Assembly (NCBI GenBank): GCA_937951895.1
Contig: CALFER010000057.1
Location: 1 to 37,538 of the forward strand
Reading direction: 5' to 3'
DNA: 37,538 nucleotides
Source: an uncultured bacterium
GTDB taxonomy: Bacteria; CSSED10-310; CALFER01
Shown in pieces: positions 25,147 through 34,200 of this stretch (within the stretch, counting starts at the first letter, position 1; each line of letters starts with the position of its first letter). The position numbers and the translations under genes were made by a program. The notes beneath the pieces were generated by a model. That model ran no database searches. It had not been told where the DNA came from and saw nothing but the letters and a program-made list of their open reading frames with translations.

Positions 25147-25227
25147 GATAAGACGTAAACTTGAGGAATGATTCTTCTCCCCTCTGAAAAGACTTTGAGC
25201 TGCTTTCACATCAGGCGCAACGATTGA

Positions 25228-25252
25228 CTGTAAAAACTCATAAGTTTTACAG
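25228..25252 (+). terminator. Imperfect hairpin, possible terminator
   Basis: CTGTAAAA(A)CT pairs with AGTTTTACAG through ten base pairs with one bulged A and a four-base loop. It lies 82 bases after the small hypothetical gene. No long T-run follows, so termination is uncertain. Confidence 0.3.
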
Positions 25253-25357
25253 CAATGCCATTCTGCTGCTTCCATTCCATTCATGGTATTCTTATGATAT
25301 ACGTAGTTTGAGGATCTTGAATCGTACGACTCCGATCTCAGAAAGGAGGGATTCATT

Positions 25358-25528
25358 GTGAAGCGGACTATCACATGCCCTGAATGTCATGGAGATGGAA
25401 TATGCAAATACTGCGGAAAAACCGGAGATGTAAATGATATCATCGGAAGCTACAAATGTCCAAAGTGCAAAACGAAAAAAATATGCCAAAAATGTAACGG
25501 CAAAGGTGAGATACAAATCGAGAGCTGA
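25358..25528 (+). CDS. Small DnaJ-type zinc-finger protein (56 residues)
   Basis: This short gene starts at GTG (25358), behind a GAAAGGAGGG site. Its 56 residues contain four C-x-x-C knuckles: CPEC at 7-10, CKYC at 16-19, CPKC at 34-37 and CQKC at 43-46. Each of CPECHGDG and CQKCNGKG fits the C-x-x-C-x-G-x-G repeat of the DnaJ zinc-finger domain, so the protein should bind two zinc ions. There is no J domain. Such free-standing zinc-finger proteins are widespread and of unknown role; a chaperone-like or RNA-binding task is possible. Codon use is AT-richer than that of the neighbouring operons. Confidence 0.72.
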   Translation: MKRTITCPECHGDGICKYCGKTGDVNDIIGSYKCPKCKTKKICQKCNGKGEIQIES

Positions 25529-25646
25529 CGGTTACGCGATGCGTGAGAAAACCTCTGATTGCTGTTGACGACAACTACACATCGACATCGCTTTGTAATT
25601 GTCGTTGACCATAGACCTCAAGATGCGGTTTTTCTTTCACTTACGC

Positions 25647-26492
25647 TTAAGATTCTGACTTCTGGCGAACCACAACATTATATTCAACTGCTTTATATGG
25701 TTCTCTCGTCTGGATGTACTGAAAAGCCACATTTTCGTTTTCACGATCCATGGTGACGGATGCAGCTGCGATACTTGTAATTTTTGTACCGAACGTGCTT
25801 TCAATGATGATGCTGCTCTGCCTATGTCCCTCTTTGGTGATCCTCTTGATTGCAGAGTGAAAACTGTTAATCATTACTTCTAAATCCTCGAAATCGACCG
25901 ACTCAGGAAAAACTTCGAGCGTTACTTCTGGAAAATAACTTCGAATCAAACGTTCTGCTGTTTCACTGTACGAGCATGAACCTCCAGACCCTGAAGAACT
26001 GATCAAGCAAACTGATTGTAAAACACCTCGATGATGACGTAATGATCGAAATAATTGTTGCCAGTTCCAACCTTTCATCAATTCAATGTCCGTATCAATT
26101 TCACCGGTGAGTCTTATTAGTTGATTGTTTTTTTTGAGCTCTAAATCAAAAGGAAACTGATTGAAAGTCTTTACGTTCGATTCTTGTGGAGACGAAAGAG
26201 GTACAATAATGTGGGGTCTTGGAATGCATTCGAATCTTGATAAAGTTTGCACTTGTAGAAAACTCTCTCCTATCTGCCTAATCCGGTATCCGACTCGATA
26301 TAGCAAGTATAGAAAAACAGCAGTAGTAATAATCTTATATAATATGTTATTAAAAATTGGTGAGTATTTTGTTGGCACCCATCCCTCGAACAATGCCTCT
26401 CCTTTCAACGCATCTGTTGCTAAGCCCGCGAATATGTATGAACAAACAACAAGGATTAAAATGTTACTCCAAACTTGCTTGTATTTTTCCAT
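25647..26492 (-). CDS. Membrane-anchored CARF protein (two TM + CARF, Cam1-like effector)
   Basis: This 281-residue protein has two predicted N-terminal transmembrane helices (about residues 8-27 and 48-66) and a cytosolic CARF-like domain from about 92 to the end. The diagnostic part is IIIESTFGTKITSIAAASVTMD (228-249) followed by VAFQYIQT, equivalent to the DxTGGTKxMSxAAAxAxxD...FxYV segment of CARF domains; the usual TGG is STFG here. An early strand, PHIIVPLSS, and SVCLISSSGSGGSCSYSE form the other half of the ligand site. CARF proteins with one or two membrane helices (Cam1 and relatives) respond to cyclic tetra-adenylate by disrupting the membrane. A GGAGAG site precedes the start. It lies 15 kb from the effector operon, so it is a remote third effector of the same signal. 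Confidence 0.72.
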   Translation of the reverse strand: MEKYKQVWSNILILVVCSYIFAGLATDALKGEALFEGWVPTKYSPIFNNILYKIITTAVFLYLLYRVGYRIRQIGESFLQVQTLSRFECIPRPHIIVPLSSPQESNVKTFNQFPFDLELKKNNQLIRLTGEIDTDIELMKGWNWQQLFRSLRHHRGVLQSVCLISSSGSGGSCSYSETAERLIRSYFPEVTLEVFPESVDFEDLEVMINSFHSAIKRITKEGHRQSSIIIESTFGTKITSIAAASVTMDRENENVAFQYIQTREPYKAVEYNVVVRQKSES

Positions 26493-26698
26493 TGATACTC
26501 TCCTTCGATTCTTCCGTTATCAGATTTTTCAGTCGGTGATAGCGTTCTAACTGCAAAAAGATCACTGCGTGCATGCTTCTGATTCGAAAAAAAAGAAATG
26601 CTTATGAACCCGTCTTTTCCACTGTAGTACAAGTCAACACTTACTTCTTTGGTTTCTAATGAAAACAGGTGCTCGTGAAGTACTCCGGGCAAACTCAC
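26456..26698 (-). CDS. Possible small gene upstream of and overlapping the CARF membrane protein
   Basis: This 80-residue frame starts at GTG (26698), behind a GAGAGAGGA stretch, and overlaps the CARF membrane gene by 37 bases. It has alternating charged and hydrophobic segments (EVSVDLYYSGKDGFISISFF) that could form a beta hairpin domain. I do not recognise a family. The overlap and ribosome site favour a coupled gene, but it may be spurious. Confidence 0.4.
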   Translation of the reverse strand: MSLPGVLHEHLFSLETKEVSVDLYYSGKDGFISISFFSNQKHARSDLFAVRTLSPTEKSDNGRIEGEYQWKNTSKFGVTF

Positions 26699-26784
26699 CC
26701 GATCCTCTCTCTCTATATCTGACTTAAATGACGAAAGAATGCTCTATTAGTCTGCCTGCATTCATCCTCTTTGTGCTGATTACA

Positions 26785-27546
26785 TTACTCGTCAAACACC
26801 AGCATCGTACTGGCGTAGTTGCCTTTTTCCATTTTTGCATGGCAGGCGTGGAAATAGGCTTCCCAAAAAGAACGAAGCTTCATGAATCGCTCCGTATCCC
26901 CACCGCCTGCGGCGATCACATGCACCTTTACACCGGTCAGATCCGGAAGACCGAACGATTTCTGCTCCCGTTCAATAACGGATTGGTGATCCTTCGCATC
27001 AAACTTCATCTTCCCAAAATCCAGTTGCTTCGTCGAATGAATCATATCGGACATCAAGACCAGAATCCGCCTGGGCCTTCCAAGTTGATTGAACAATGTC
27101 TCCGCATACCGAATCGCTCCCAGTATATCGGTTGACTGCGTCGACTTCGAGTTTCTGAAGTTTGTCAAAAACCGCTCCCGTAACTCCGTTTTCGCTGCGG
27201 CCAACCTGGTATCAGCATCAGCTTTCGAGGCCCGCACCTCAAAGGGATTGTCCGTGGGATTGCCTAACCGGTTTCGTGGAATGAATGGCTCGAACGTGCC
27301 ATGAACTAACGGCTCCGATTCGGCCAACGATCCCGAGGAAATCTTCAAAACGGTGAACGCATCGCCATGATCCAGATCCGTTAAGATCAAATCAAAATAC
27401 TTCTCATACGTACTCAACAGCTCCCTGGCACTCCCTGACAAATCAATCAGAACGATGACGGTCTTCGCATCCGATGCAGTACTGACGGCTCCGGGCAGGC
27501 TCAAACTGATCAGAATTCCGATCGAAACGACTGCTGACCATCTCAT
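26785..27546 (-). CDS. Secreted von Willebrand factor A domain protein
   Basis: This 253-residue protein has an N-terminal signal peptide or membrane anchor (about residues 1-24, cleavage near VSTASDA). A VWA domain follows, with the metal site DLSGS at 35-39, a STDILGAI segment supplying the threonine, and VLMSDMIHS supplying the later aspartate, so the MIDAS looks complete. It should sit outside the cytoplasmic membrane and bind a protein partner through Mg2+. Its start overlaps the stop of the coiled-coil membrane protein as ATGA, so the two probably form one complex. VWA proteins paired with membrane proteins occur in several conflict systems, but I cannot match this pair to a named one. 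Confidence 0.78.
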   Translation of the reverse strand: MRWSAVVSIGILISLSLPGAVSTASDAKTVIVLIDLSGSARELLSTYEKYFDLILTDLDHGDAFTVLKISSGSLAESEPLVHGTFEPFIPRNRLGNPTDNPFEVRASKADADTRLAAAKTELRERFLTNFRNSKSTQSTDILGAIRYAETLFNQLGRPRRILVLMSDMIHSTKQLDFGKMKFDAKDHQSVIEREQKSFGLPDLTGVKVHVIAAGGGDTERFMKLRSFWEAYFHACHAKMEKGNYASTMLVFDE

Positions 27547-28676
27547 GCCTTCGATTCCTCCCAGTCACACTCGGAACAATCGAGTTTGAGCAGATTTTCC
27601 GGAAGCGTGATCAATGTGTCCGGTGCGATCAGAAACGATATGGGTCGCGTCTTGTCTTCACGGGCATCCATATTGGCGGCACGATACAGGTTGATGTTGC
27701 GTTCGCCTTTGTCCTTTTCTTCTTGTGCAAGATGATGAAACTCTTCAAATGTCTGCCTTCTGACAGCGCATGCCTGATTGAGTTTCTCTTCTACCTGGGT
27801 TCGTTCCCGCGATAAGACCTCGATCTCATTCGATTCCTCGGCTTGAACTCTTCGAGCCTGATGCAGACGATTCTGAGTGTTTTTGTACGAGTGCGGGTCC
27901 CGTACGCCGTATTCGTAAGCGAGCACAACCACGGCCATGATCAACACGAGATTGACGGATAAAAAGATCCAGGTGATCGATTCCTTGCTCCAGTCGATTC
28001 CCAGTGTCTCAATAACGCGGTTCGCTTCGAAAAACTTTTCACGAGCGATTGCTATCGATGACAAACCCGCAACCAACGTCAACGCGCATACCACCATGAT
28101 CCCGATGTCAGTTGCTGTCTTTTTCGTGATCTTGAGTTTCACTCCGATGAAATGACTGAGAACTGGAATTGCAATCATCAGTCCGATCGCCATAAGGATT
28201 GTGAAAACTCGACTCTCTCCGAATATGTTGAAGATGGTTCCATTGAAAACGATCTCAGCGAACGTGATGAGCGTCACGAGCCCACTATATAAAAACCGAT
28301 TTATCGATGGCGCTTCAACTTGCTCCGCCGACTGCCGGGCGAAGTCGTGATCTTTCTCGGCTTCCTCATGATCTTTTTCGGTTCTTTCCAGCTGATCGGT
28401 CAATTGATTTCTTCGCTGACCCCAATGCAAACAATTCGCTTGCAGCTTTTTATCGGCGTTGGCCCACATCTGCCCGATCCGCTCCAAATTCTCGTGGACG
28501 ATGTTGACGAGATAATCCTGGTATGCCGACGGCGCTTCCGAATTCATGGGAGGGTCCGGTGGGTGTTTGACTCGAATCGGGATGCCTAGTCGCCATTTCA
28601 GTCCGCTGCCATCCCGCTTGCCCTTCCGTGTGATTGCGCGTTCGCTGATGTAACGAATTCGACCCATTCCAGGCAT
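27543..28676 (-). CDS. Four-helix membrane protein with flanking coiled coils
   Basis: This is a 377-residue protein. An N-terminal cytosolic coiled coil (about 70-120, rich in Glu/Lys/Asp) precedes four predicted membrane helices (about 128-148, 157-178, 189-211, 234-255). A second long coiled coil follows (about 265-340, QARRVQAEESNEIEVLSRER), then a short tail ending in LDCSECDWEESKA with a C-x-x-C pair. AAGGAG stands eight bases before the ATG. It is translationally coupled to the VWA protein. The layout suggests a membrane scaffold or channel, but I do not recognise the family. Confidence 0.75.
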   Translation of the reverse strand: MPGMGRIRYISERAITRKGKRDGSGLKWRLGIPIRVKHPPDPPMNSEAPSAYQDYLVNIVHENLERIGQMWANADKKLQANCLHWGQRRNQLTDQLERTEKDHEEAEKDHDFARQSAEQVEAPSINRFLYSGLVTLITFAEIVFNGTIFNIFGESRVFTILMAIGLMIAIPVLSHFIGVKLKITKKTATDIGIMVVCALTLVAGLSSIAIAREKFFEANRVIETLGIDWSKESITWIFLSVNLVLIMAVVVLAYEYGVRDPHSYKNTQNRLHQARRVQAEESNEIEVLSRERTQVEEKLNQACAVRRQTFEEFHHLAQEEKDKGERNINLYRAANMDAREDKTRPISFLIAPDTLITLPENLLKLDCSECDWEESKA

Positions 28677-28827
28677 CGTAAGTCTCCTTCTGAAATCATC
28701 ATAGCGTGACAGCGCTCATAGTCAAGTCATTGAGCCACTTCATCATTATTCTTTCACATCGCTCATCTTCCATGATTCCGGCATTGTCAGATTTGACCGT
28801 TGCTTGTCGTTAACAGGACAGAGCTGA

Positions 28828-28847
28828 GAAGAAGAATCTCCTTCTTC
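28828..28847 (+). promoter_or_regulatory. Hairpin in the leader of the M23 peptidase gene
   Basis: GAAGAAG, a six-base loop and CTTCTTC form a seven-pair stem that ends eight bases before the AGGAGG site (28855-28860). It could tune translation. The region 28677-28864 otherwise holds only the divergent start regions of the two operons. Confidence 0.35.
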
Positions 28848-28864
28848 CAAACCCAGGAGGGCGT

Positions 28865-30706
28865 ATGAACAACCTCATTTCGATTTTAATCGGTGCGATG
28901 TGGATCACTGTGTCCTCGTTCGCGGCGGTCGGAACGACCATCGACGAAAACGAAGCGTGGCAGTCTTTGGATGATCTGACTCCCCGGATTCTGGATCTGC
29001 GCAATGCCGGCGATATCCAGGCATCGCTGGATATGATTCTCGATCGGCGTCAATCCGTCACCCCCTTTGAGCGTCTTGTTCTGGATCTCTGGGCGGCGGA
29101 CGATGCGGCCGTGCTATATGGACCGGATGCTGCGGAGTCTGTGCTCGCGGATATGTTGGCCGATCGATGCACAGGTCGATTTATGGGACGGTCATGGGAA
29201 TGCTGGGCTCTGCTCCGGCTTTCGGACTACCTGATCGCTGCCGGAGAGTCTCTAAAAGCCGCCGAACTGCTCGAACGCGCGGCAATACGATTCCCAAATG
29301 AACTCAATCCCTTCACAACACTCGAAGATGCCGCGTTCCTGCGCTCGTTCGGCAGTCTCGAAATGGCAAGCCCTGAATGGCCCGGTATTCGTGATCGCTT
29401 CACCGGAGATAGTCTCGCGGTGGATCCTGTCGATGGCGCTGACGTCATTGTTGAACCGATCCCGAGTTCGATTTCAGACTGTGTCTCGATTCACGCCGAT
29501 GGGTTCGCAGATCGCGTCGATATCGGTCCGATCGGCGGTGTGTGCTGTGCGATCGATGCGAAATCCGCAGAAGCATTGATTGCCTCTGCAGGCGATCCCC
29601 GAACGGTTCATGTCATCGGATTTGTCAAAGATACAGAGCTGCCTTGTGTGTATGTCTCCTGGGAATGGCAAGGAAGTGTGGATCGATCGGCGGTGATGGT
29701 GATTGACGATGGGGAAGTCACGCATTTGCTGGGTGTGGATTGGTTGTATGAGCAGCCTTCTGCGGTTCGAGCTGACGCAACGAGTGGGTTCCAGAGACCG
29801 GCTCAACACGATCATGCCGGCTACTGTTTTCTCGAATGGAGTTCATCCTCCGGTTGCGTACATCCCGGATGGGATATCAACGGACCCGGCGGGTGCAACG
29901 ATGATATGGGGAAGCCGATCTGGGCGGTGGCGAATGGAACGGTGCGGGGTGTTAAAGCGACTGCCTGGGGGAATGTTGTGATCGAACATCGATGGCGAGG
30001 TAACACCCCGTACTCGCAGTACGGACACATGAAGACCGTGACAGTATCAGTGGGGATGAATGTCTCGAAGGGCCAGCAGATTGGTACGATGGGTAACCGC
30101 GGAACAACATGCGCGCATCTGCATACTGAAATCCGCCATATCGGGCCGTATCACCCGGATCCGCTCAACCCCTCCTATTGGAACAGCACTTTGTTTCAGA
30201 ATCGCATGAATGTGCTGAAGATTTACGATTCGCCGGATGCGTATTACACCGGACATCCCTCCTACTCCAGTTCTTCGGCAATCATCATCGATGAGTTCGG
30301 CACGGAGTCTCCCAATGCCGGCCCGGCTCAGTATTGGTGGCTGAACTATACTCAGAGCTGCTCGAACGAATCCTCCATCTACACATATTCAAATGGTTCG
30401 ACGGTGTCGAACTGGCATGAGTGGAAAATCAGGAAGCTCGATACTTCGCGGAGTTACAACGTCTCGGTGTACATCCCATCCGGATATCCGACGACAAAAC
30501 AGGCGAAGTACAAACTGACACGGAACGGCACGGTGATATCGACGCGGACGATCGATCAGAGCGCGAATCGGGGGCGATGGGTGTCGATCGGGGCGATCAG
30601 CGGGTCGACCGGTCAGAGTGTTTCGTGTCTGCTGGAAGATGCGACGGGGGAGAGCGTCGGGGCGAAGAAAATCGGGATGGACAGTTGTAAGTTTGTGCGC
30701 CGATGA
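28865..30706 (+). CDS. Secreted M23 (LytM-type) peptidase with C-terminal golvesin-like domain
   Basis: This 613-residue protein starts behind AGGAGGGCGT with a signal peptide (about residues 1-20, cleavage near SSFAA). Residues about 30-180 are helical and repeat-like. The peptidase domain spans about 320-440 with HPGWD (H333, D337), GH at 388 and HLH (H418, H420), the zinc-binding and catalytic residues of M23 endopeptidases that cut peptidoglycan cross-links. The C-terminal 140 residues (IIIDEFGTESPNAGP, then RSYNVSVYIPSGYP) resemble the golvesin C-terminal beta-sandwich found on secreted hydrolases. It stands alone with its own terminator and has no evident link to the CRISPR genes. Confidence 0.87.
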   Translation: MNNLISILIGAMWITVSSFAAVGTTIDENEAWQSLDDLTPRILDLRNAGDIQASLDMILDRRQSVTPFERLVLDLWAADDAAVLYGPDAAESVLADMLADRCTGRFMGRSWECWALLRLSDYLIAAGESLKAAELLERAAIRFPNELNPFTTLEDAAFLRSFGSLEMASPEWPGIRDRFTGDSLAVDPVDGADVIVEPIPSSISDCVSIHADGFADRVDIGPIGGVCCAIDAKSAEALIASAGDPRTVHVIGFVKDTELPCVYVSWEWQGSVDRSAVMVIDDGEVTHLLGVDWLYEQPSAVRADATSGFQRPAQHDHAGYCFLEWSSSSGCVHPGWDINGPGGCNDDMGKPIWAVANGTVRGVKATAWGNVVIEHRWRGNTPYSQYGHMKTVTVSVGMNVSKGQQIGTMGNRGTTCAHLHTEIRHIGPYHPDPLNPSYWNSTLFQNRMNVLKIYDSPDAYYTGHPSYSSSSAIIIDEFGTESPNAGPAQYWWLNYTQSCSNESSIYTYSNGSTVSNWHEWKIRKLDTSRSYNVSVYIPSGYPTTKQAKYKLTRNGTVISTRTIDQSANRGRWVSIGAISGSTGQSVSCLLEDATGESVGAKKIGMDSCKFVRR

Positions 30707-30726
30707 GAACTTGGGTTGCCTGAATT

Positions 30727-30757
30727 CGAGAGCCGGAACGTGAAATTCCGGCTCTCG
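30727..30757. terminator. Strong hairpin terminator between the M23 gene and cas2
   Basis: CGAGAGCCGGAA pairs perfectly with TTCCGGCTCTCG (12 bp) around the loop CGTGAAA, in the 80-base gap between two convergent genes. The T-run is weak, so it may act bidirectionally or with Rho. Confidence 0.7.
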
Positions 30758-30786
30758 GTGTTTGGTGGCTGTGAATGGTTAGTCCG

Positions 30787-31053
30787 TCAGATATGGATGA
30801 TCGGTTCAGTGGAGTTGAAACGGCCGATTTCCCAGGTGTTTTTAAGGCAGGGCGAGCAGATTGAGTAGATCCGGATGTGGTCGGTTTTCTTCGTGAGTTT
30901 TCGCAGGTCGATTTTGAGAATTTCGAAGTCGGGAGGAGACAGATCGCATTCGAACACACTGAAGTTGACTCGGATCCCTTTTGCTTTGAGGGTCTTTTCT
31001 ATTCGGCGGCGTCGTTTATCGGACGAGATATCGTATGCGATCAGGTAGATCAT
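30787..31053 (-). CDS. cas2: CRISPR-associated endoribonuclease Cas2
   Basis: This 88-residue protein is a typical Cas2: MIYLIAYDISSDKRRRRIEK at the start with D8 at the conserved metal-binding position, followed by RVNFSVFECDLS. The ferredoxin-like fold ends with IRIYSICSPC. Cas2 bridges two Cas1 dimers during spacer integration. No cas1 is visible in the window, on either side, so this copy stands alone next to the leader-distal end of the array and in the same transcriptional direction as the array. Its partner may be encoded upstream of the effector operon or elsewhere. Confidence 0.93.
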   Translation of the reverse strand: MIYLIAYDISSDKRRRRIEKTLKAKGIRVNFSVFECDLSPPDFEILKIDLRKLTKKTDHIRIYSICSPCLKNTWEIGRFNSTEPIIHI

Positions 31054-31239
31054 GGGGAAGTTCCTCTGTCATCGAAGGCGATCCCGCGGATCGCCGGGTC
31101 ACTGAACATCAATCAACGAAGAATACCGGTTTGAGACAACTTGAACCCTGAGTTTGTATACGGGTTCTGACTGACGAACCGAGACAGGATCCCGTAAAAC
31201 GTCATCGCGTTGGGTTCCTCCGGGACCTGACTCCGGGTA
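31054..31239. other. Short region between cas2 and the leader-distal end of the array
   Basis: This region holds no gene I can support. A short GC-rich stretch (GGGTTCCTCCGGGACC near 31213) could fold. A faint likeness to the repeat core, CAGGATCCCG, at about 31185 might be a further decayed repeat. Confidence 0.3.
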
Positions 31240-34200
31240 ATATCAATCCTCGCTGAGGATTCCCGCGTTTCTAGATTCTCACCATCGACTGTTGATAGTG
31301 AGACCACCATACTCACGGTTTCAATCCTCTATGAGGATTCCCGCGTTTCTAGATGCTTCTTTGATTCAATTAAAGGAAGCCAGGGCAAAAACGTTTCAAT
31401 CCTCTATGAGGATTCCCGCGTTTCTAGATCAATCACACTAAATGCTGGATCGTACAAAATTTGGGTCGAGTTTCAATCCTCTATGAGGATTCCCGTTCTC
31501 TAAATTTAGGTTGGCGATAGTTTCTGTTGCCATCCTGCTGTCCCTGTTTCAATCCTCGATGAGGATTCCCGTTCTCTAAATTAAACTTCGAGATGCGTTA
31601 AGGGATTGCGACACATATTCGTGTTTCAATCCTCGATGAGGATTCCCGTTCTCTAAATAAAGGGCGGGCAGCGTGGCGGCGGTGAAGATGGGGAAGTTTC
31701 AATCCTCGATGAGGATTCCCGTTCTCTAAATACGGTCCAAACGTCTCCTTTTCTCCACGCTGATCCACGGAGTTTCAATCCTCGATGAGGATTCCCGTTC
31801 TCTAAATTGCCAGAAGGTGGAGGTGTGATGTGAAACACATGGGCCACGTTTCAATCCTCGATGAGGATTCCCGTTCTCTAAATGTGGGAATCGATACCCA
31901 GGCTGCAGAAGCCGTGTATTGTGTTTCAATCCTCGATGAGGATTCCCGTTCTCTAAATGCTAGCGGCCCGTCAAAACCAAGTCCAGATAACCTGGGCGTT
32001 TCAATCCTCGATGAGGATTCCCGTTCTCTAAATAAATCGTCGAGTTGACCATCGAAACCCTGTCAGGCGCGTTTCAATCCTCGATGAGGATTCCCGTTCT
32101 CTAAATTTGTTCGGCCCAATAGTGGGTGTGTTTTTGCTCCTTGGCTAGTTTCAATCCTCGATGAGGATTCCCGTTCTCTAAATTCGTTTGCGACGCCATT
32201 CGGTCTGCGGCGGAAAGCCGTGTTTCAATCCTCGATGAGGATTCCCGTTCTCTAAATTCGAGTCGGAAAAAGCCGAGAAGGCTGAATCCGACGCAATGTT
32301 TCAATCCTCGATGAGGATTCCCGTTCTCTAAATTAGGGAAGGATTATTACTATTCCTCTGAACATGGAGTTTGTTTCAATCCTCGATGAGGATTCCCGTT
32401 CTCTAAATGCTGCCGTATTGGGCGGCGAGACGGCACGGCTTAAAGGTAGTTTCAATCCTCGATGAGGATTCCCGTTCTCTAAATTGGATTTGGAGATGAA
32501 GTTGTTGCCCGTGTTCTGAATGGTTTCAATCCTCGATGAGGATTCCCGTTCTCTAAATAGAAAGGATCTGATACCTGGATATATATATCTAACAAGTTTC
32601 AATCCTCGATGAGGATTCCCGTTCTCTAAATAGAAGTCAGTGCACTACTCGATACCGAGGGGTCAGTTTCCGTTTCAATCCTCGATGAGGATTCCCGTTC
32701 TCTAAATATTGAGGAAATATGCGACGATTGACCAGCTTAACGTAATTGGTTTCAATCCTCGATGAGGATTCCCGTTCTCTAAATCTTATTGAGTTTGCCG
32801 AACCTCTCGTACGCGAACTGGGGTTTCAATCCTCGATGAGGATTCCCGTTCTCTAAATTCCCTATGTATCATAGGGACAGGAATCTATTGCTACAGTTTC
32901 AATCCTCGATGAGGATTCCCGTTCTCTAAATTGAGTATGAAAGAAAAAGCCCCGGTTGAAAAGACCATCGTAGTTTCAATCCTCGATGAGGATTCCCGTT
33001 CTCTAAATAGCACACAGCGGCGTCGTTGCTGTCCTCAAAGGTGAGTTTCAATCCTCGATGAGGATTCCCGTTCTCTAAATCGGGGAACTGCCCAATGTTG
33101 TCACGATTGAGCAGGCGTTGCGTTTCAATCCTCGATGAGGATTCCCGTTCTCTAAATGAACCATGACTTCTGAAGAGGAAGAACGGCTCCAACAAGGTTT
33201 CAATCCTCGATGAGGATTCCCGTTCTCTAAATCATTTATATGGCCTGATACCGGGGAGACTTCGATGAACGGGTTTCAATCCTCGATGAGGATTCCCGTT
33301 CTCTAAATCATTTATATGGCCTGATACCGGGGAGACTTCGATGAACGGGTTTCAATCCTCGATGAGGATTCCCGTTCTCTAGATGCATTCCGGAGTAGTG
33401 GCTGTCCTCAAGGGCGAGAAACGTTTCAATCCTCGATGAGGATTCCCGTTCTCTAAATGATACCCCGGTAGTCCACGCTGTAAACGGAGCACTTAATGGT
33501 TTCAATCCTCGATGAGGATTCCCGTTCTCTAAATCCCAATGTTGTCACGATTGAGCAGGCAACGCCTGCTCCCGGTTTCAATCCTCGATGAGGATTCCCG
33601 TTCTCTAAATGCGGAAGCCGGAGGCCGTGCTCTGTGGGAGTGTGTTTGTTTCAATCCTCGATGAGGATTCCCGTTCTCTAAATTTTTATGTGGTGCAAGA
33701 TGGCAACGTGCGTCGCCAGAAAGTGTTTCAATCCTCGATGAGGATTCCCGTTCTCTAAATCAAGGTTCGAGGAGCACACAGTGGTGTTGCGTCCGTGTTT
33801 CAATCCTCGATGAGGATTCCCGTTCTCTAAATAGGAGGGTTCATGCCGTCTCCAGTTGACGGTATCCCCGAAAGTTTCAATCCTCGATGAGGATTCCCGT
33901 TCTCTAAATTTGAGATTTCTTCAAGCATTTGTCGGTGGTATCGAGACGTTTCAATCCTCGATGAGGATTCCCGTTCTCTAAATTGTGTGTGACGCCATTC
34001 GACATGCTGTAGCGTCACGTTTCAATCCTCGATGAGGATTCCTGTTCTCTAAATAGACAGGAGCTGTCGTGGTCAATCCCGACACGGGAAAAGTTTCAAT
34101 CCTCGATGAGGATTCCCGTTCTCTAAATTGGTGAGAAGGCCAGATTGGCCGGAACCGCGTTTGTGTGTTTCAATCCTCGATGAGGATTCCCGTTCTCTAA

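Noticed and set aside
25564..25609. Inverted repeat GTTGACGACAA / TTGTCGTTGAC, considered as a terminator
   Set aside because: Two mismatches in the stem, a 24-base loop and no T-run make it a poor terminator.
31180..31200. CAGGATCCCG about 70 bases before the first repeat, considered as an extra decayed repeat
   Set aside because: Only about ten bases resemble the repeat core and the stem is absent.
31113..31316. 67-residue minus frame just upstream of cas2, considered as a Cas1 remnant
   Set aside because: It has no Cas1 motif, and part of it translates the first decayed CRISPR repeat.
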